A DNA stretch of 26,314 bases from an uncultured Nitrospira sp. (GTDB lineage: Bacteria; Nitrospirota; Nitrospiria; Nitrospirales; Nitrospiraceae): NCBI GenBank assembly GCA_946479785.1, contig CAMLHQ010000043.1:1-26314 (forward strand). Direction: 5' to 3'. The notes below the pieces were generated by a model. That model saw nothing but the letters and a program-made list of their open reading frames with translations, was not told the origin of the DNA and made no database searches. Every line of letters starts with the position of its first letter. Position 1 is the first letter of the stretch. The position numbers and the translations under genes are program-made. Below are positions 25,126 through 26,314 of the stretch, in pieces.

Positions 25126-26314
25126 ATGCCAAAACGTACAGACATCCAGAGCATCTTGTTGATCGGGTCAGGCCCAATTGTCATCGGCCAAGCCTGCGAG
25201 TTCGATTATTCCGGAACCCAAGCCTGCAAGGCGCTCAAGGAAGAGGGGTACCGGGTCGTGCTCATCAACAGCAATCCCGCCACCATCATGACCGATCCGG
25301 ACCTAGCGGACCGGACCTATGTAGAGCCGATCACGCTGGATGTAGTGGAGAAAGTCATCGAACGCGAACGGCCCCATGCATTGCTTCCGACGATGGGCGG
25401 CCAAACGGCCCTGAATGCGACGATGGGCCTGGTGAAGCGAGGCACGCTTGACAAGTACGGCGTCAAACTGATCGGGGCCTCTGCCGATGCCATTCACAAG
25501 GCCGAAGATCGAGACGCCTTCAAGCAGGCAATGCAGCGGATCGGGCTACGCGTGCCGGAGAGCGGAACTGCCCATAACCGTGACGAAGCTATTCGCGTGT
25601 TGGATCGGGTGGGCTTCCCTGCCATCATCCGGCCCTCTTTTACGATGGGCGGGACCGGCGGCAACATCGCCTACAATCGGGAAGAATTCGAAAAATTAAT
25701 CGAGTGGGCATTGGCGATGAGTCCGGTGAGCCAAGTGCTGATCGAGCAATCGCTGATCGGCTGGAAAGAATACGAACTCGAAGTGATGCGGGATCTGAAG
25801 GATAACGTCGTCATTATTTGTCCGATCGAAAATCTCGATCCGATGGGGGTCCACACCGGTGACAGCATCACCATCGCTCCGGCCATGACCCTCACAGATA
25901 AGGAATATCAGCGGATGCGTGATGCCGCTCTGTGTATCATTCGGGAGATCGGCGTCGATACCGGCGGATCGAACATCCAGTTCGGGATTAATCCCGATAA
26001 TGGCGAGATGGTCATCATTGAAATGAACCCCCGCGTCTCGCGCAGCTCAGCCTTGGCGTCTAAAGCAACGGGCTTCCCCATTGCCAAAATCGCGGCGAAG
26101 TTAGCGGTGGGCTACACGCTGGACGAAATCACCAACGACATTACCGGCGTGACTAAAGCGTCGTTCGAGCCGACGATCGACTACGTGGTGGTGAAGATCC
26201 CGCGGTTTGCCTTCCAGAAATTCAAAGGCGCCGATCCCACGCTGACCACGCAAATGAAATCGGTGGGCGAGGTGATGGCGATCGGCCGCACCTTCCAGGA
26301 ATCGTTGCAGAAGG
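25126..26314 (+). CDS. carB: Carbamoyl-phosphate synthase large subunit (5' part, runs off right edge)
   Basis: The first 396 residues of CarB are present, from ATG 25126, 6 bp after the protease stop; no strong ribosome binding site is seen. [24 protein letters not shown] (8-31) is the characteristic N-terminus. The first ATP-grasp domain shows [42 protein letters not shown], and the metal-binding [22 protein letters not shown]. This half makes carboxyphosphate and carbamate; the second ATP-grasp domain lies beyond the window. It completes the pyrimidine operon with carA, which lies two genes upstream. Confidence 0.97.
   Translation, partial: MPKRTDIQSILLIGSGPIVIGQACEFDYSGTQACKALKEEGYRVVLINSNPATIMTDPDLADRTYVEPITLDVVEKVIERERPHALLPTMGGQTALNATMGLVKRGTLDKYGVKLIGASADAIHKAEDRDAFKQAMQRIGLRVPESGTAHNRDEAIRVLDRVGFPAIIRPSFTMGGTGGNIAYNREEFEKLIEWALAMSPVSQVLIEQSLIGWKEYELEVMRDLKDNVVIICPIENLDPMGVHTGDSITIAPAMTLTDKEYQRMRDAALCIIREIGVDTGGSNIQFGINPDNGEMVIIEMNPRVSRSSALASKATGFPIAKIAAKLAVGYTLDEITNDITGVTKASFEPTIDYVVVKIPRFAFQKFKGADPTLTTQMKSVGEVMAIGRTFQESLQK

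Overview
The window is an ordinary-looking bacterial chromosome segment with moderately high GC and tightly packed genes. It contains no phage, transposon, CRISPR or tRNA signature. The mix of genes (a hybrid type II secretion / type IV pilus cluster with a cohesin-tailed secretin, a PyrR-led pyr operon carrying proteases, and a BACON-repeat exported protein) and the protein style suggest a Gram-negative, Nitrospira-like (Nitrospirota) organism. That assignment is an inference from recalled protein style; no marker gene here proves it.

Layout. (1) Positions 1-1666, minus strand: the N-terminal part of a secreted protein with tandem BACON-like beta-sandwich repeats, running off the left edge. 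(2) 1667-2085: a 419-bp non-coding divergent region rich in inverted repeats. (3) 2086-3387: a nucleotide-sugar 6-dehydrogenase. (4) 3592-14175: an eleven-gene, same-strand cluster encoding a secretin lipoprotein with TPR and cohesin-like domains, two pseudopilins, a LysM/coiled-coil lipoprotein, GspF, GspE, a PilM/PilN/PilO/PilP-like inner-membrane platform, and an atypical pseudopilin without Glu+5. Together these look like a complete envelope-spanning machine of the type II secretion / type IV pilus superfamily, lacking only the prepilin peptidase. (5) 14234-15244: a UDP-glucuronate decarboxylase-like epimerase-family enzyme. (6) 15368-18487: proA followed directly by a 596-residue protein I do not recognise. 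(7) 18541-26314: a pyrimidine operon, pyrR-pyrB-pyrC-(DUF4149-like membrane protein)-carA-sppA-(M48 metalloprotease)-carB, the last gene cut by the right edge.

The most informative non-coding element is the pyr leader at 18541-18709. It has a TTGACA promoter, then a hairpin carrying the conserved PyrR-binding loop, immediately followed by a strong ribosome binding site and a 30-codon leader ORF. That ORF runs through a textbook intrinsic terminator and ends on a start codon of pyrR. This suggests that PyrR-RNA binding, leader-peptide translation and transcription attenuation are coupled. The secretion cluster is flanked by sugar-nucleotide genes and a surface-type repeat protein, so it may export or anchor cell-surface material; that is inference.
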